This document shows positions 1 to 10,080 of a stretch of DNA of 64,000 bases, piece by piece (position 1 is the stretch's first letter; each line of letters starts with the position of its first letter). Source of the DNA: Dictyophora rubrovolvata (Eukaryota; Basidiomycota; Agaricomycetes; Phallales; Phallaceae). Both the position numbers and the translations under genes were made by a program. The stretch spans positions 248,001 to 312,000 of the forward strand of contig CP114126.1 in the NCBI GenBank assembly GCA_029959195.1. Reading direction: 5' to 3'. The notes under the pieces are model-generated. The model had not been told where the DNA came from. It worked only from the letters and a program-made list of their open reading frames with translations, and ran no database searches.

Positions 1-20
1 TCTCACCGTGCTTCTATTAG

Positions 21-403
21 ATCGTGCGACGCGTAGATATGTTGAATGGAGTTACTGTCAGCGAATCGAAGGCTCAAAAAGATGAGCTTATCCTGCAAGG
101 AAATGACATTGAAAATGTCTCACAATCAGGTAAGGACTTGCATGTATATCTTTCCAAGATCTTTACCCAACGGCTTGCAAAAGCTGCATCAATCCAGGGA
201 TCTTGTCGTGTGCGTAACAAAGACATACGGAAGGTAATTATTGATCTCAACATATTAATAATAAATACTAAGCCAAATTATCTATGATGAAAAGTTTTTG
301 GACGGTGTAAGTAAAGAAACTCCCTGTTTTTTTTCTTGTCTTCTAATTGCTGTTTGACTTACAGGTTTACGTCTCGGAACGAGGTACCGTTCTTCAAGAG
401 TAA
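21..403 (+). CDS. RPL9: 60S ribosomal protein L9, C-terminal part (5' cut by window edge)
   Basis: Structural protein of the large cytosolic ribosomal subunit. Four exons are visible: from about 21 after a TTAG acceptor to 129, then 184-233, 295-306 and 365-403. Joined, they give the typical uL6 tail, with [37 protein letters not shown] and [12 protein letters not shown] before TAA. Introns are 54, 61 and 58 bp with GT-AG ends. One exon is only 12 bp and encodes FLDG, which a gene finder could easily miss. The N-terminal two thirds lie left of the window. Assignment rests on near-identity of these motifs with human and yeast L9 recalled from memory. Confidence 0.95.
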
Positions 404-584
404 AAATATTTACAGCTAGCCTTCCATACTCGATAGCTACTGGTACCATTTTTATGCAGTGTATATTGAGTCTATGATATGCTCGGGCATGCCCGTACCC
501 CATAAGGCTATGACTTACGTAATATTTTGTTTGAATATGACAACCTTCGAGGTCAGCTTCCAAGTATTCAAATATTCAGTGGTT

Positions 585-1489
585 ATGGACGGCGATTATT
601 ATTCAATCGAAGCAATTCTTGCAAGCAACCAAGTGAGGTATTTTGTCAATGTCATGTGACGCCTTAGCATAAAACGTGTTCTGTAGAAACTCCAGTGTAT
701 TTTTAATGTGGATGTTGTCGACTTGGGGTATCTAGATGGTGGAACTGAAACTGATGTAATCAGGCCATGTAACAATACAAGTATGAGGTTGTTGAACGTT
801 ATTTTGCAGATCAAGGCTGGAACTAAAGTTCAACTACCATATTGGATTGCAGCGATTCTGCTCATAGGGTATGTCCACTTCTTCCTGAATGACACACATG
901 TATCTACTACTATATGACTTGCTGGAAAAGCGACTATGCAGATTTTACTATTCCTCACCCTTTCAACTCACGCGTGGTCAATGCATTGAATGCAGAAGCA
1001 CGCAGTGTCAAGCTGTCTAGTCTTGTCGGGGGTGGAGGTCGATGGTATGCCTTTGGTAAATTAATCGCGCACTTGTAAGTCTGGTGGCGTCTCTTACAAC
1101 AATCTCTATAACATGACTTCGATGCAGACTTGAAAAGGAACAATCAGCCAGGTTATCAGAAACATTACTTAAAGTACGTTAAGTCGCGCCGGGCGATGAA
1201 AGGATTGCCGAAGCTATTCCTCGCAGACTTTTCAGGATCGGCTTGTAGACATAATAGACCAGTCGCAGCATTTCGGGAGTATAAACGAATCAATAGGCGG
1301 AGGATCACGTTCTACAGACATGAGTATCGATTTTCGGGAAGGTTTGGAAAGCACAGAACGTGAACGTAAGTGTATATGATAGACCCAGGCTGCAGTCATT
1401 CAAATGACTGATCCTCAGTGTTTTCAATCGCGCAAAACGGTACATACAGAATAAAGCGATGGTATCAAAGCAACGAGAAAAGAAGGTAA
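585..1489 (+). CDS. PSF3: GINS complex subunit Psf3
   Basis: GINS is the four-subunit part of the CMG replicative helicase (Cdc45-MCM-GINS) needed for initiation and fork progression in the nucleus. Seven exons (585-632, 687-755, 810-868, 931-1074, 1128-1173, 1227-1365, 1419-1489) stay in frame and give 191 aa, a normal Psf3 length. Family signs are the N-terminal YYSIEAIL, the strand DLGYLDGG, the IKAGTKVQLPYWIA segment that matches the KLELPLWLA stretch of human GINS3, and the helical half with YAFGKLIAHLLE and DIIDQSQHFG. The ATG is the first one before YYSIEAIL. The gene follows RPL9 on the same strand, with 181 bp between stop and start. Introns are 45-62 bp. Confidence 0.93.
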
Positions 1490-1525
1490 AGCCACCGTCA
1501 GCATTAGATACATATTATATATAGA

Positions 1526-1893
1526 CTATTCCATTTTCTTCGAGGGATCTGACCCATCTCGATCCATGGCACATAATTCAGCTATATACCTAATACATGG
1601 ATCAATCTTGAGTCGTGTATATGTACATGTACCCAAATGTCAGCTCACCATTTAATACTTGCCCAAAGTGCAAGCGTGATGCAGATCAGTGCAAGGAAAT
1701 GAAGGTTACCGCCAGTGACGAATAGCAGGACAGTAAAGACGAACAAGAGAAGAGCAATAATCCCGTCCACTACAATCAAAAACACGGGGTTTGTAGAGGT
1801 TCCGGGAGTTAGAATATGTGTGGTAAGAGCCGCAACAACATTTAGTGACCCCTCGCGATTTTCAGGCTCCAATTCTGCTGCAGTCACTGTCAT
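1526..1893 (-). CDS. PKR1: PKR1-like ER membrane protein, V-ATPase assembly factor family
   Basis: Small ER membrane protein. The yeast homologue Pkr1 helps assemble the V-ATPase Vo sector. Two exons (1649-1893 and 1526-1589) split by a 59 bp intron give 102 aa. The sequence has LTPGTS, matching the FQPGTS of yeast Pkr1, then two hydrophobic segments: about residues 35-60 (FLIVVDGIIALLLFVFTVLL) and 65-80. Between them lies GGNLHFLALICI, the family signature (GNIHFYALFCIS in yeast). The tail ends in charged residues. The start at 1893 is fixed by an in-frame TAA just upstream. The gene is convergent with PSF3, with only 36 bp between the two stop codons. Confidence 0.85.
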
Positions 1894-2063
1894 CGTGGAC
1901 GGCTCTTAAACCACGCTTGCGCTTTGCTTACCCAATCATTGCATTGCATTCAGCCGAGATTGTGGTTGAGCATATATTATAATTATAACAGAGCTCGTAA
2001 TAGTAAAACAATACTTCCTAGTAATGCATTTTGGAGTTATGTAGGCAGTGCTCAAAGCGGCAT

Positions 2064-2409
2064 TTACATTCGCGTCGACTCCAGTGTCTCCATTGACGTG
2101 ACGCTATTTCCGCGAATGACCTGCAGAAATATATCACAGTCAACAAAACGTGCAGACACAGTTTCCAGGACTTACAATCATTCCGATGGGATGCTTCGAG
2201 GCAGCCACTGTTTCTTCCACGGCCTCGTCAATGACAAGATTCAAAAAAATATCATATCCACGCAGTACGCCACTGACTTTGCGTCCTCCTTGGAGATGTA
2301 TAAACAGCTTTTTGTCCATGAACTGCATCAAACAAAATCAGCGTGAATGGCCCAGGGATATGCTTGCTTTTCTAACCTTTTTTAACTCGGGTTGTGATGC
2401 CTTCGACAT
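2064..2409 (-). CDS. SMX2: Small nuclear ribonucleoprotein G (SmG)
   Basis: Core Sm-ring protein of spliceosomal U1, U2, U4 and U5 snRNPs, acting in the nucleus. Three exons (2377-2409, 2176-2322, 2064-2120) give 78 aa, close to the 76 of human SNRPG. Sm1 shows LQGGRKVSGVLRGYD and NLVIDEAVE. Sm2 shows GMIVIRGNSV, formed across the second intron junction, which confirms that join. The first exon encodes only MSKASQPELKK. SmG rather than Lsm7 is chosen from the FMDKKL start and the IRGNSV motif. The gene faces the orphan at 2544 head to head, with 134 bp between the start codons. Confidence 0.95.
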
Positions 2410-2543
2410 GGTGGTTGACGACTTGTTCCCTAATGTGACGGTTACGGACTCGGAAGCGCCTGAACGTAAGCCATTTGGCACTAGCCATTCGCTTATTTAG
2501 CTGTCCTGGATTTTTGCCCTCTACCTGAAAGGTAGAACCGTCT

Positions 2544-4064
2544 ATGGATTGGAGAGCTGGTAACAAACACGACTTAACGTTCCGCGAGGGCAGTCCCAGA
2601 GGTACAGGAAGAGGTCGAGGTAGAGGTCGAGGGAGGGGGAGAGGACCCTCAACCCCTACCAGTAGCAGAGGTCCTCCCACAAAACCGTCCGGCACATTCC
2701 GCGAGGATTCATGGACACAAAGTCCAGGCGGTACTACTGGTCCGGGCATACATCTTCCAAAGGATCCGGCTTTGTCTAAGACATCGCCAACTCTAGATTC
2801 TGGAACCGGAGCCGTTGGCTCGCCTCAGAAAAACAGAGATCAATTATCTTCAAAGAATTCCAAGTCTTCCACTCGCACAGTTTCTAGTACTTCCAGTGGA
2901 CATGCGACTCATGCAAACAATATGCCCCCTACTTCACACACTGGGACGCGGCCAAGGACCAACCGCAGAAGATCGAATCGACATTCTCAAACATCTGCGA
3001 AAGGCCCACCTTCTCAGACCGCTGTTCCCGTCAGGAGCCCTTCGCCCACCTCAGACTTACGAACCAACATCGATACTCTTGTTGAACGTGTCCGAGCAAT
3101 GGCAATGGCTAACTCAAAGCCCAGAGATGGTGCACCGGCAGCGGATCGCAGTGGGGGCCATTTTGATTGGGCCGACGATGACGGAAACTCCCTGTCAGAT
3201 CTTGAGGATGATTGGTCGGTTTCAAACCATAAAGACAAACCAACAGAGGAGACATCCACTTCTTCACAGGACATTGCCCAAAATTTAGATCCTGTAGCCA
3301 CTGAATCTAGTGTTCCCGAACCCGTCTCACCCATTGCAGTTGGTATTCCGGTTTCGAAAACTTCCGACAATGAGCCTCTAAAGCTTACGGATGAAAATCC
3401 CCAACTCGCCACCGACGGGAATTCAGAGGGTTTACCCGCAACAAATGCCGTTTTGCAATCCTCACCAGGTAATCCACCAGCTACCGCTCCGATTTCCTCA
3501 GAGCCCCCGCCCCTTAACGGTGTTAAGGACGAGGAATTACAGCCTAGTTCTTCCCTGGATCATCCAACGTTTAGCACTTTCGTTCTGGTTGAAACAAAAC
3601 AGTCTGTTCCAGCAGATGCTAAGGACAAGGTCGTGGAAACCACTTGTATATCAACTGGTATTCACCAAATTAGCGTTGACTTGAGTTCGCCTCCTGGAAC
3701 AACTAAGAATAATCAGAAAACTGTCTTTGATCCTATGGTTGACTGGGCGAATGCACCATCAACCGAAGCATCTAACAAGCCACGGAGTCGCATTCGTAAT
3801 AGCCACTTTGAGAGCTACTCTCGTGGTTCGTCTCCGGCAAGGAAAATCCAGCGAGATCCCCTACGACCAAGATCAGAGTTGGGTTCTCCCGAAAGGAGTC
3901 AACACCGTTCGAAGTCTAATGATCTGTTGCATCCACACGCAGGCGTAACGTCTCAAGAGCTACCCTCGCGGACTCATGCTACACGTCCAGTCATAACACC
4001 TGCTGCTCTGTCTATTATATCGAAAACGCTGCGTTCCAAAGAAGTCTCATCATCGCGGACATAA
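2544..4064 (+). CDS. Intrinsically disordered RG-repeat protein, function unknown
   Basis: Single-exon frame of 506 codons. I do not recognise a catalytic domain. Residues 17-35 form an alternating Gly-Arg tract (GTGRGRGRGRGRGRG), a sequence type usually bound to RNA or arginine-methylated. The rest is rich in Ser, Pro and Thr. Two short acidic-aromatic islands stand out: FDWADDD...SDLEDDW near residues 210-225 and MVDWAN near residue 398. A helical piece, TLVERVRAMAMANSKP, precedes the first island. The C-terminus is basic and Ser/Arg-rich (RSRIRNSHFESYSRGS). The start lies just before the RG tract. The divergent neighbour is SmG, so an RNA-related role is a mild inference only. Confidence 0.75.
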   Translation: MDWRAGNKHDLTFREGSPRGTGRGRGRGRGRGRGPSTPTSSRGPPTKPSGTFREDSWTQSPGGTTGPGIHLPKDPALSKTSPTLDSGTGAVGSPQKNRDQLSSKNSKSSTRTVSSTSSGHATHANNMPPTSHTGTRPRTNRRRSNRHSQTSAKGPPSQTAVPVRSPSPTSDLRTNIDTLVERVRAMAMANSKPRDGAPAADRSGGHFDWADDDGNSLSDLEDDWSVSNHKDKPTEETSTSSQDIAQNLDPVATESSVPEPVSPIAVGIPVSKTSDNEPLKLTDENPQLATDGNSEGLPATNAVLQSSPGNPPATAPISSEPPPLNGVKDEELQPSSSLDHPTFSTFVLVETKQSVPADAKDKVVETTCISTGIHQISVDLSSPPGTTKNNQKTVFDPMVDWANAPSTEASNKPRSRIRNSHFESYSRGSSPARKIQRDPLRPRSELGSPERSQHRSKSNDLLHPHAGVTSQELPSRTHATRPVITPAALSIISKTLRSKEVSSSRT

Positions 4065-4274
4065 ACTCTCGTTATATGATACATTGCTTCGTTTTGGTTT
4101 TGAAAGTCAGGTAACATCAAATCTTCACTGCTCTCTTTTTGGATTATTCTAGTTCCCCTTTAGTACTGTACGATATAAATATTCTATTTACAGCCTGACG
4201 AACTTTTTTTTTTAGTTTGCTATAGATATATATGTAAAAATAAAATAACTGTTGTATATAAGTATACACACGTG

Positions 4275-5782
4275 CTAATCAGAACTGAAATAAGAGATTT
4301 CAAGTCCAAGAGCCTTAACAGGCTTGCTTTTGCTGGTTAAATCTGATACGAGGCCTAAGCTCACTAGAATACTCTGTATGCGACCCTCCCACAATAGAGA
4401 AAAGTCCTAGAAAAAAGAAACTAAGATCTGTCAGTTTCCAAAAAAAAATTAATTAATTACCAGTTTTGTAGACATTCTTGCTTTTATTACCCCTTGAGTG
4501 TCGTCATAATGATATTGGGTGGATGGATCGATATTAATATCCAAGGCAGCGGTCACCTCTTCCTGTAGATCGGAATCGTTTCGCGGTCTCTTTCCCATCC
4601 ACCATTCCGAACCAAATGTCCATGTACTTTCATAGCTATAGACGTTGAAATCAAAACGGGAGCACAAAGACAAATCCTGGGAAACTTGTGCTGCATAAGC
4701 AGAGGATATATGACCCATCATCGGGTTAAATATGGTTGTCAAAGTGGCCGGTGGCTGTGAGCATGTCGAATCGGAGCTCGAAGAATTAGCTCCACTTGGT
4801 ATGTCAGGTAAGGTAGTAAAGCGAATCCCAGCTGAAACTAATAGAAACAAGGTAAGGGAACAATCGTGTCGTCTGAATCCAAAATGAAAAACTAACCTCC
4901 AGTACTTTTTTCCAGTGCACTGAAATACAACTCAGCGCCTGCTGACAATCTTCCTCTAATGCCACCTTCTATGGCGTCTTCCTCGTCGACGCGTTTTCGA
5001 TCCTCACTCCGCCATGATGAGCGAGGTTCGTCGGCATCTCCAACAAGTTTTCCCAAGTTTCGAAGTACTCGTATACCGAACATTGCATCTTCCGCGCTCC
5101 AAGTGTATTCTGAGCACCACCGGCCAGTGTCGTGTTGAAGAGATAACATGAGATTACTCCTATTGGTTGTATCATAACTGCCAGAGGGGGCAGCCATGGA
5201 CGATTTCAATGGGAAGTCGGAGATTCCTGCCACGATGCCTTGTAGCGTAGGTGTGAATCTCACTGTGTATAATGCGTCAAGTCGCCCGCTGAACATATAA
5301 AGACGGCCGTACATCAGGTAATCTGTTGGGGTCTTCGTTGGTAACGCATTGCAGGAAGAAAAGCGATGAGCAAACCTCGCACGCTTCTTCCCCCCGTCCA
5401 TTCTTGCTCCCTAATCTCCGGAACACGTGGAGGGTCGTATACCTTGAATTTCTCAACTATGTCATCGAATGCAACATCCCCAGAATTCGGTAATTTCAGC
5501 TTGCGCGAACTAAAGATGTAGCCAATTGATCCATTGAGCGTTGGAAGAGCTGTCATAGACCATGTTGTACTGAAGAGTGCATTTGGGAATTTAGATATGC
5601 AGAGGGCCAGCCCCTTTGGGATTGTGAAGTCCAGAATGGCTGGATTACAGCTGAGTTTGCATCAGAGTAAATGGGAAATAATCACCTGTGGAAGAGCGAG
5701 TCAAGTTCGCATATAAATTATCATCATTCCAGCCCGTTTCTCGATAGTAATGGCGGAGGACATAAGAAGAGAAGGGAAGCAT
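4275..5782 (-). CDS. MDM10: Mdm10, mitochondrial outer membrane beta-barrel
   Basis: Mdm10 is a 19-strand beta-barrel of the mitochondrial outer membrane. It belongs to the ERMES ER-mitochondria tether and also joins the SAM complex. Five exons (5686-5782, 5376-5639, 4897-5322, 4461-4831, 4275-4406) join in frame to 429 aa. Family motifs are the start LPFSSYVLRHYYRETGWN, then LNGSIGYIFSS, YGRLYMFSGRLDALY, LQHDTGRWCSEYTWSAEDAM, GAELYFSALEKS and the end LGLEISYFSS. The region before AGIRFTTLP carries the usual acidic low-complexity loop (VDEEDAIEGG). The start at 5782 matches the conserved N-terminus. Introns are 46-65 bp. Confidence 0.94.
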
Positions 5783-6134
5783 TGAGGAATTGGGTGGACT
5801 CTAAAAATCAAACAAGCTGGGTTCATAGATTATAGGCAGGCGCCGGCGCGGGGCTTGTTCCACGTTCCGAGCACAGCTCGTCCCCCCATTCACGGACACC
5901 GTCACGAGGAGCGAAACGAGACGGGCCTTAATTTCCATTAGTTGCTCGTGCTGCTTTACTTCCGGAAAGGACCGAGTTCATGGCAATAGCAAGGCAATAG
6001 TAATATAGTATGAGACCACATGAACTGTGCATGTTATTCAAGATAGCAATTATCAGAGCTAAATAAGTTAATTTACAAAGCAATGGGAACAAAGCATTTC
6101 GAAAGCAATTATTTGACGACATCAGCAAAAATTA
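5783..6134. other. Intergenic stretch upstream of MDM10 with a GC-rich block
   Basis: This 352 bp gap lies between the MDM10 start and the stop of the downstream kinase, both read on the minus strand. About 5831-5930 is clearly GC-rich and contains GGCGCCGGCGCGGGG, unlike the AT-rich remainder. It may hold the MDM10 promoter. No open frame or tRNA-like fold was seen. Confidence 0.4.
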
Positions 6135-8221
6135 TTAATTTGGGTTCTCGAACCTCTCGACCACCGAAGCCATGGTAGCTCTTTCGGCAGGTTCAGGTTT
6201 CCAACAATCTGTACATATCTCCCAAAGTCGATCGTCCATATTTTGAGGACGGTCGGGACGTTCGTTATTTTCTATTTTTGTAAAAATATCCCAAGTCAAC
6301 ATGGTCTGACTATAAGGCTTGCACATTGTCATTATCTTTAGATAAATATCTCAAAAAAAAAGTAACATAAGATACACTAGAACAATACATACCTCAATTA
6401 TTGTCATAGCAAAAGAAAAGACGTCGCTGTATGTCGATATTTCTGCGCTAGTACACACCTCCGGAGCAAACCATCGGAAAGCGTTATTGTCTCCCTGGCT
6501 GTGAGTGAGGGACGTCCCAGTAATATCTTCTACTGTCTGCAAAAAAATATAAATAAAAAAGGCTATAGTGTCGGATAGGTGCAGTACCTTCGCTAAACCA
6601 AAGTCCGCGATGAGAGGGTCGCCGTTAGAGTTGATCAGAATATTGATCTAAAAAAAAATTATGTTAAAAAGAAATTATGAAAAACAGAGAGATATGATAT
6701 TCACTCCTCTGATGTTGCCGTGAGCAATTGGTGGTTGTAACCCATGGAGGAATCTCAGTCCCTTGGCGATACCTTGTATCTGCAGTAGGCATACACCGCT
6801 GTTATAGTGTTCAATGTCAAAAAATACACTAAAAACTAACCAATTTAACTCGATCGTAAGCTGGATAGCGTTGAATGTAATCCATAACAGTGCCGTTAGT
6901 CATCCAGGGACTGATCATGTAACTGATCGACGTTTCAGGGTAAGACAATCACTTTCACATTTAAAAGCACTTACAGACGATCTTCTGCGTAAACATACCC
7001 ATAAAGTGGCAAAATGTGCCTTCCACCATCTTCATCCGCAATCCTCCTCCAGATTTTAATCTCCTTTTTAAGACGCTGTAAACATACGTGTTTTCATAAG
7101 GACTGCATTTATAAACTAAGGGCAGCGGTTATCGCACCTCTAGAGCATCAGGCGATATTTCGACACCACGAAGAGTTTTCATCGCGACTTTTTCCTCATC
7201 AAGCCATATTCCCTCCCATATATCGAATGTAGCACTCGAGGTAGTAGCAGCCGCAAAACGTCCTAGGCGTGTTACTTCCCCAGTCAAGTCCGTCTCAAGA
7301 GGTAATATGCCACTGGAGTTGTTCACTTCGCATAAGCCCAGCTGGAGTTTTTTATAGGCTAAGCCCCCTGTGGTACCGGTCGAATCTATGAAACCTTGTA
7401 GAAGTTCTGAAACACCCATAACGTCCTCTTTGGCTGCGTCAACAGCCTGTTTTATCTCGGTAGAATTGTCCTTAAGACGCTCAATGGCACGTTTCAGTTC
7501 TTGGTGATCCATTTTATAGGCTGCTGAATGCTCTTCTTGCCTGAGTCGGTCAATCAGAAGTGCAGAAACGGCACCATGTTATCTAGAAAAACCTACCATT
7601 GACAAAGCTGCAGACTCATTTTGATCTTTAAAAAATTAACAGATTGGAGAAGGCCAAAAAAAACCTTGACTAACCGAAAATTCTGTGCAACAATCGTCAA
7701 TTTCACGATGACAAGTTTCTATATCCTTGGAAATCCGAAGTTGACGGAAGAAAGCTTCCCAGAGTCTCTGTCGACTCGCCACGTGTTTATTGAGCAGTTT
7801 CTGCACTGCTCGTAGGCGACTGTGTAGTGTTAATTAGATGATACGAATGATACGAACGGTTAACTATGGACAAACGCAGTAGCTCTGTTAGATATCTTTA
7901 TGATAGAGTCGGCAGACTTCGAATCAATCCATTGGGGGTCGATGATGGCTTCAATTAAATGTTTGCAGCGTTCTCTGAGGAGTTCGATTTCTGATCTTTG
8001 GTAAGGTAGCGAATGAATATATCATTGAAAAAGAGATGTGGGAAGGCTTCGCACTGGTTTGAGGTGATGTTGTTGCATGTCCGTATTATGGAAATGGCCG
8101 CTTGTAATGCCAGCGATAGAGCAGGAACTGGAGCGAGCTGGGCCGCGATTTGTGCGGCATCGAGAGCAGCCAAAGCTGTAGCTGAAACTACTTCGCCAAC
8201 TGTAACTTCGGGGAGAGCCAT
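6135..8221 (-). CDS. TKL-type (pseudo)kinase with MLKL-like N-terminal helical bundle
   Basis: Eleven exons join in frame to about 508 aa: 8055-8221, 7876-7995, 7675-7819, 7597-7625, 7138-7540, 6975-7075, 6841-6922, 6705-6779, 6588-6647, 6393-6536, 6135-6335. Residues 1-180 are helical with an Ala-rich start (SATALAALDAAQIAAQLAP), CNNI, LLRERCKHLIEAI, RAVQKLLNKHVASRQ and LCQWQEEH. This resembles the four-helix head of MLKL and of fungal TKL and NLR-like proteins (inference). The kinase domain begins near residue 255: VAMKTL keeps the beta-3 Lys, ADFGLAK keeps DFG, RWFAPE keeps the APE-type motif, YSDVFSFAMTIIE follows. The catalytic loop reads HGNIRGINILIN, so the Asp of HRD (HGD in many fungal TKLs) is Asn. 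The Gly loop is also degenerate (FDIWEGIW). A weak kinase or pseudokinase is likely. Confidence 0.82.
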
Positions 8222-8331
8222 GAATATAACTCCTGGACAAGAAATTAGGTTTTGGAGTTTCAGAGTTTACAGATGTTTTTTTAAATGCTTGGGAATATCA
8301 AGCGCACAACGGAAGGCCTCCTTTGTTCCTT

Positions 8332-8949
8332 CTATTTCTCAATCTCGATGTCATAATTGTCCATGGTATGGAGGGTACCATTATCGTGTACTGGTATTCT
8401 GCAGGGCAGTGTAGAGACAACTTCGGCAGCAATAGGCGCTTGACCGCACTTCCTTTGTTGTCCTCCCCGTCTGCTGATTGCCATGACGTTTGATAATGAA
8501 TTGGATACCGCGACGGACCTCATGCTTCCTGTGCAACCGAAATCTTTCCTGATACACGGGGATTATCCTCCGGCACACCCTATCAACTTGTGTCTTTCGC
8601 AGCTGGCTCGCGAGCCGGAGAGTCCTCACGGTCTAACCAGATGCCCCTTGCTAATTACTGCACAGCCGCGTTCGAGGTTCATTGAAACTTTGACAAGTTC
8701 TGACCTGGCTAAAGCCAGTGGTCTAGGACGGATGTCTGGCCTGTTGTCTAAAATACGCATATAGTACGCATAAGAGACGTTCATTGGCCACTCAACTAAC
8801 CTGCTGCAAAGCTACCCAGAAACACCAAATCATTGGATGCTTCTCCTTTCTCTTCTTTATGTGCGCGATTTTTCCAATCTAAGTGAATCACACGAGTCAC
8901 CATTCTCGATCGACTCTGCGGTGTCCATGCTGGTCTTACACGAGCCATC
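8332..8949 (-). other. Possible unresolved gene, uncertain
   Basis: An ATG at 8949 opens a frame beginning MARVRPAWTPQSRSRM and containing VIHLDWKNRAH. A splice with donor GTTAGT and acceptor TTTTAG would continue it as DNRPDIRPRPLALARSE and LERGCAVISKGHLVRP. Further frames lie downstream to 8332, for example one ending YDIEIEK. I could not join these into one convincing protein and recognise no family. The plus strand also has an open frame here (8483-8764). It may be a small unknown gene, the remnant of one, or chance. Confidence 0.2.
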
Positions 8950-10080
8950 AGCCTATTTTTTAGGGCAGCACAATTCTACCAATCAGACTGCGTACTATTT
9001 TTAAAAACTTTTAGTTTTTTCGCACCCATTTTCAGCATTAATCCCGTAGAACAATAGACCAATACTTGCGCCTTATTATGGCCGGTTTCGCTTGCACGCA
9101 GTCGCTTCAATGCGGGAGTGGAGAGTGAGTTTTTGACTTGTAAGCATCCTTGTTGTTGTACGTCATTGTGAAAACCACATCAGAATACCGCCATTGGTTT
9201 TGTTTGACTCGAAGATTACTCACCTGAAACTGTCAATACTTCCATTAACTCGGCTGGCCCCAAATGACGAAGCGTACTCCCGGACTGTATTTTCCGTAGC
9301 CGAGCAATATTTCGATTGCGTAAGACTGACTCTGAACGTGGTAATTACTCAAATCGCGACTACGACACTTCATGTAGATGTGTGGCTAATTATCAGCTCT
9401 TCTAGATGTGGACAGCAAGTAATGGCGAAAAAACGGGCCTTCCAGCCATACCATTGGAGTGCTGACCTGGGGCTCATTCAATGCGGGTAGACAGATGAAT
9501 AAACGCGTTGATGTGCCAAGGTTTAGGGATACCAGATATGCTCGTGCATTACTATTACGGTTGCAGACTACTACCTTAATACCTGACCTGACCACGCACT
9601 CAGCGGCATCTGGTTGGAATGGATGATCTACTAGTATACAGTGAGATGAGGATAAACAACTCGAATAACAGCGATGAAAAATAAAATCCGGATTAGCATC
9701 TGCCATTGAGCGGGTTTATTGCATTAGCATTGTTAAATGACACATTGGCGGGCGAAGAAATAGGATTGGGTGACATGTTGCAGCCTTGCAGGGAACGGGA
9801 GGTACTGGTAGCCAATCTCGCGCTGGCGGTAGGTGCTAACAACGCTCGCAGTGAAAACAACCTCGCAATTGAAAAAAAATGAAAATTTAAGGTTCCAAAA
9901 TCTGAGGCTTTAAAGTAAGTTTTGTAAATTTTAAGTCTTAAGTGCCGCAAGTTCGAGTTCACATGCCGGAGCGGGAGCTGTGACGTGCGGGCGGGCCCGG
10001 ACGAAAGACGCCGCCTTGCCTCGCGTGTGATTCGTCTCGACAGTTAGTATATACATACTTCTTTCCAAGGCTTGAGTCCA
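8950..10080. other. Stretch without an assignable gene
   Basis: I see no gene I can name here. On the minus strand, frames starting near 9760 (SPNPISSPANVSFNNANAIN) and 9706 (PDFIFHRCYSS, HPFQPDAAECVV) look mildly protein-like, but a consistent splice model was not found. About 9960-10050 is GC-rich next to the start of the flavoprotein gene and is probably its promoter. A GTTCGAGTTC string near 9951 resembles a tRNA T-loop, but no A-box or cloverleaf surrounds it. Confidence 0.3.

Noticed and set aside
8483-8764. Plus-strand 93-codon frame
   Set aside because: No conserved motif and no splice partners; overlaps a competing minus-strand candidate.
9945-9965. GTTCGAGTTC as a possible tRNA T-loop
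   Set aside because: No matching A-box, anticodon arm or acceptor stem around it on either strand.
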